Shown piece by piece: positions 61,204-64,000 of a DNA stretch of 64,000 nt (positions are counted from its first letter, which is position 1; each line of letters starts with the position of its first letter). The position numbers and the translations under genes are program-made. The stretch is taken from the NCBI RefSeq assembly GCF_900101025.1, contig NZ_FMUH01000003.1, positions 310,001 through 374,000 of the forward strand, read 5' to 3'. This DNA comes from Klenkia marina (lineage in GTDB: Bacteria; Actinomycetota; Actinomycetes; Mycobacteriales; Geodermatophilaceae). A model generated the notes under the pieces. It saw only the letters and a program-made list of their open reading frames with translations, made no database searches and was not told the DNA's origin.

Positions 61204-64000
61204 GTGCCCAGTGGTTCGAGCGAGAACTTCGTGCACCTGCACGTGCACACCGAGTACTCGATGCTCGACGGCGCGGCCAAGCTGCCCGAGCTGACGAAGG
61301 CCGCCGCGGCCGAGGGCATGCCGGCGCTGGCCATGACCGACCACGGCAACGTGTTCGGCGCGTACGACTTCTACAAGCAGTCGCAGGCCGCCGGGGTCAA
61401 GCCGATCATCGGCATGGAGGGCTACTACACGCCCGGCTCGCGGTTCGACCGTGCCCCGTTCGAGTTCGGTGCGATCGCCGACGAGGACGGCGAGGGCGCG
61501 TCGTCCAAGGGCAAGGCCGCCTACACCCACATGACGCTGCTGGCCCGCACCACCGAGGGCATGCACAACCTGTTCCGGTTGTCGTCGCTGGCCAGCCTCG
61601 AGGGGCAGTACCGCAAGCCCCGCTTCGACCGCGACCTGCTCGAGCAGTACGGCACGGGCCTCATCGCCACCACGGGCTGCCCGTCGGGCGAGGTCAACAT
61701 GTGGCTGCGCGCGGGCAAGGTCGACCGGGCCCGGCAGGCGGCCGCCGACTTCCAGGACATCTTCGGGCGTGAGAACTTCTACGCCGAGGTGATGGACCAC
61801 GGCTTGTCGATCGAGAAGCAGACCAAGCCCGCGCTGCTGGAGATCGCCGAGGACCTCGGCATCCCGCTGCTGGCCACCAACGACCTGCACTACACCCACC
61901 GCGAGGACGCCGACGCCCACGACGCCCTGCTGTGCATCCAGACCGGCTCGCGGCTGAACGAGACCAACCGCTTCCGGTTCAACGGCGACGGCTACTACCT
62001 GAAGACCGCCGCCGAGATGCGCTCGCTGTTCCGCGAGATGCCCGAGGCCTGCGACAACACGCTGCTGGTGGCCGAGCAGTGCGAGGTGACCTTCACCGAG
62101 GGTGCCGACCTCATGCCGCGGTTCCCGCTGCCCGAGGGCGAGGACGAGACCTCCTGGTTCATCAAGGAGGTCGAGCGCGGGCTGCACAAGCGGTGGCCCG
62201 GCGGCATCCCCGACCACGTGCGCAAGCAAGCCGACTACGAGACCGGGATCATCGTCCAGATGGGCTTCCCGGGGTACTTCCTCGTGGTCGCCGACTTCAT
62301 CAACTGGGCCAAGGACAACGGCATCCGGGTCGGCCCGGGTCGTGGTTCGGCCGCCGGGTCGCTGGCCGCGTACGCGATGGGCATCACCGACCTCGACCCG
62401 CTGGCCCACGGCCTGATCTTCGAGCGGTTCCTCAACCCTGAGCGCGTCTCCATGCCCGACGTCGACATCGACTTCGACGAGCGCCGGCGCGGCGAGGTCA
62501 TCAGGTACGTGTCGGAGAAGTACGGCGAGGAGCGGGTCAGCCAGATCGTCACCTACGGCACGATCAAGGCCAAGGCCGCGATCAAGGACGCCGGCCGGGT
62601 GCTCGACCGGCCCTTCTCCGTCGGCGACGAGCTGACCAAGCTCCTGCCGCCCGACGTCATGGGCAAGGGCATCCCGCTGACCGGTGTCTTCGACCCCGCC
62701 CACCCGCGCTACAAGGAGGCCGCCGAGTTCCGGGCCCGCTACGAATCCGACCCCGGCGCCGCCGAGGTGGTCGACCAGGCCCGCAAGCTCGAGGGCCTGA
62801 AGCGGCAGTGGGGCGTGCACGCCGCCGGCGTCATCATCGGGCGGTACCCGCTCATCGACAGCGTGCCGATCATGCGGCGCGAGGCCGACGGCGCGATCAT
62901 CACGCAGTTCGACTACCCGACCTGCGAGACGCTCGGCCTGCTCAAGATGGACTTCCTGGGCCTGCGCAACCTCACCGTCATCGACGACGCGCTGCGCAAC
63001 ATCGAGATCAACGGCAAGCCCGCGATCGACCTCGACGAGCTCAGCAAGGAGCTCACCGACCCCAAGACCTACGAGCTGCTGTCCAAGGGCGAGACCCTGG
63101 GCGTCTTCCAGTTCGACGGCGGGCCCATGCGGTCGCTGCTGCGCCTGATGCGCCCGGACAACTTCGAGGACATCTCCGCCGTCGGTGCGCTCTACCGGCC
63201 CGGCCCGATGGGCGCGAACTCGCACACCAACTACGCGCTGCGCAAGAACGGCCAGCAGGAGATCACCCCGATCCACCCCGAGCTGGCCGAGCCGCTCGAG
63301 GAGATCCTGGGCCAGACCTACGGCCTGATCGTGTACCAGGAGCAGGTCATGGCGATCGCGCAGAAGGTCGCCGGGTACTCCCTCGGCAAGGCCGACCTGC
63401 TGCGCCGGGCCATGGGCAAGAAGAAGAAGTCGGTGCTGGACGCCGAGTTCGTCGGCTTCGAGGCCGGCATGAAGGCCAACGGCTTCTCCGGGGCTGCGGT
63501 CAAGACGCTCTGGGACATCCTGGTCCCCTTCGCCGACTACGCCTTCAACAAGGCGCACTCGGCCGCCTACGGCCTGGTCTCGTACTGGACGGCCTACCTC
63601 AAGGCCAACTACCCGGCCGAGTACATGGCCGGCCTGCTCACCAGCGTGGGCGACGACAAGGACCGCCGCCCGGTCTACCTGGCCGAGTGCCGCCGCATGG
63701 GCATCAAGGTGCTCCCGCCCGACGTCAACCAGTCCTCCTGGGACTTCACCGCCGTCGGCGACGACATCCGCTTCGGTCTGGCGTCGGTGCGCAACGTCGG
63801 CCACAACGTGGTCGCCTCGATCGTGAAGGCCCGCGAGGAGAAGGGCGCGTTCCGCGACTTCGCCGACTTCATGCGCAAGATCGACACGGTGGCCTGCAAC
63901 AAGAAGGTCATCGAGTCCCTGGCCAAGGCCGGCGCCTTCGACTCCCTGGGTCACTCCCGGCAGGGCATCGCGGCCATCCACGCCCAGGCGGTCGACTCGG
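61204..64000 (+). CDS. dnaE: DNA polymerase III alpha subunit, 3' end outside window
   Basis: 932 codons are visible of a protein normally about 1,180 long. The N-terminal PHP domain reads [17 protein letters not shown] and [16 protein letters not shown]; the C-family palm has [17 protein letters not shown] and [19 protein letters not shown] (catalytic Asp residues); [18 protein letters not shown] and [20 protein letters not shown] follow. It is replicative DnaE1 by sequence (full PHP His set present), not the SOS DnaE2. GTG 61204 has GAGGAG 9 bases upstream. The 112 bp before it show no clear promoter. Confidence 0.96.
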   Translation, partial: MPSGSSENFVHLHVHTEYSMLDGAAKLPELTKAAAAEGMPALAMTDHGNVFGAYDFYKQSQAAGVKPIIGMEGYYTPGSRFDRAPFEFGAIADEDGEGASSKGKAAYTHMTLLARTTEGMHNLFRLSSLASLEGQYRKPRFDRDLLEQYGTGLIATTGCPSGEVNMWLRAGKVDRARQAAADFQDIFGRENFYAEVMDHGLSIEKQTKPALLEIAEDLGIPLLATNDLHYTHREDADAHDALLCIQTGSRLNETNRFRFNGDGYYLKTAAEMRSLFREMPEACDNTLLVAEQCEVTFTEGADLMPRFPLPEGEDETSWFIKEVERGLHKRWPGGIPDHVRKQADYETGIIVQMGFPGYFLVVADFINWAKDNGIRVGPGRGSAAGSLAAYAMGITDLDPLAHGLIFERFLNPERVSMPDVDIDFDERRRGEVIRYVSEKYGEERVSQIVTYGTIKAKAAIKDAGRVLDRPFSVGDELTKLLPPDVMGKGIPLTGVFDPAHPRYKEAAEFRARYESDPGAAEVVDQARKLEGLKRQWGVHAAGVIIGRYPLIDSVPIMRREADGAIITQFDYPTCETLGLLKMDFLGLRNLTVIDDALRNIEINGKPAIDLDELSKELTDPKTYELLSKGETLGVFQFDGGPMRSLLRLMRPDNFEDISAVGALYRPGPMGANSHTNYALRKNGQQEITPIHPELAEPLEEILGQTYGLIVYQEQVMAIAQKVAGYSLGKADLLRRAMGKKKKSVLDAEFVGFEAGMKANGFSGAAVKTLWDILVPFADYAFNKAHSAAYGLVSYWTAYLKANYPAEYMAGLLTSVGDDKDRRPVYLAECRRMGIKVLPPDVNQSSWDFTAVGDDIRFGLASVRNVGHNVVASIVKAREEKGAFRDFADFMRKIDTVACNKKVIESLAKAGAFDSLGHSRQGIAAIHAQAVDS

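Overview
The window is about 74 % G+C with dense, mostly GTG-started genes that overlap by 4 bases. It holds an actinobacterial division and cell-wall (dcw) cluster, two actinobacterial-type LexA boxes and carotenoid-tail genes. I infer a pigmented high-GC actinomycete, most likely near Geodermatophilaceae (Blastococcus, Modestobacter, Geodermatophilus); this is inference, not a database match. I see no tRNA, rRNA, CRISPR, transposase or prophage.

Layout. 1-5214 (minus): flavin reductase (cut by the window edge), CruG-like glycosyltransferase, CruF-like hydratase and CrtO/CrtI-type oxidoreductase, overlapping by 4 bases, then a GNAT and a YbaK-like protein. 5222-9692: a Fic protein with its own operator-like repeats, a POT peptide transporter, a mycothiol-dependent-type enzyme, and a LexA-boxed pair (DUF6504-like plus HEPN). 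9744-13028: a His-rich methyltransferase preceded by pentapeptide repeats, then methyltransferase, phosphodiesterase and 2Fe-2S ferredoxin. 13025-15562 (minus): a three-repeat acidic peptide, a perfect hairpin, a JmjC/cupin oxygenase and a sucrase/ferredoxin-like protein. 15709-18699: a coupled acyl-CoA dehydrogenase, PIG-L deacetylase, methyltransferase and GT2 set. 18705-20573: LexA-boxed dinB and a DUF3040 gene. 20667-25314 (minus): MoxR, DUF58 and DUF3488/transglutaminase proteins.

25442-46121 is the dcw region: mraZ, leader with RNA hairpins, rsmH, ftsL, ftsI, murE, murF, mraY, murD, ftsW, murG, murC, ftsQ, an AhpD-like gene, ftsZ, pgeF, yggS, sepF, yggT, divIVA. It covers UDP-MurNAc-pentapeptide and lipid II synthesis (murE to murG), septal synthase (FtsW/FtsI with FtsL/FtsQ), and the Z-ring and polar scaffold (FtsZ, SepF, DivIVA). 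murA, murB, ddl and ftsA are not here. After a strong terminator come a metal-site membrane protein, ileS, a CPA1 antiporter, a TetR/MFS pair with paired operators, a two-methyltransferase plus PhyH-oxygenase set, mqo, lspA, rluD, a CPBP protease and the start of dnaE.

Standout signals: (1) five TGG repeats at exactly 10-bp period over the mraZ promoter, and four TGGGC repeats at 10-bp period on the opposite strand of the rsmH leader, both fitting MraZ operators; (2) three hairpins in that leader with different stems but the identical loop ACTTCCCCG, matching the mraW RNA idea; (3) a peptide made of an 11-residue leader plus three 24-residue repeats next to an Fe(II) oxygenase, a possible precursor/enzyme pair; (4) many promoters with a TANNNT box 6-8 bases before the start codon, i.e. 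leaderless genes, including both strands around SOS and TetR operators.
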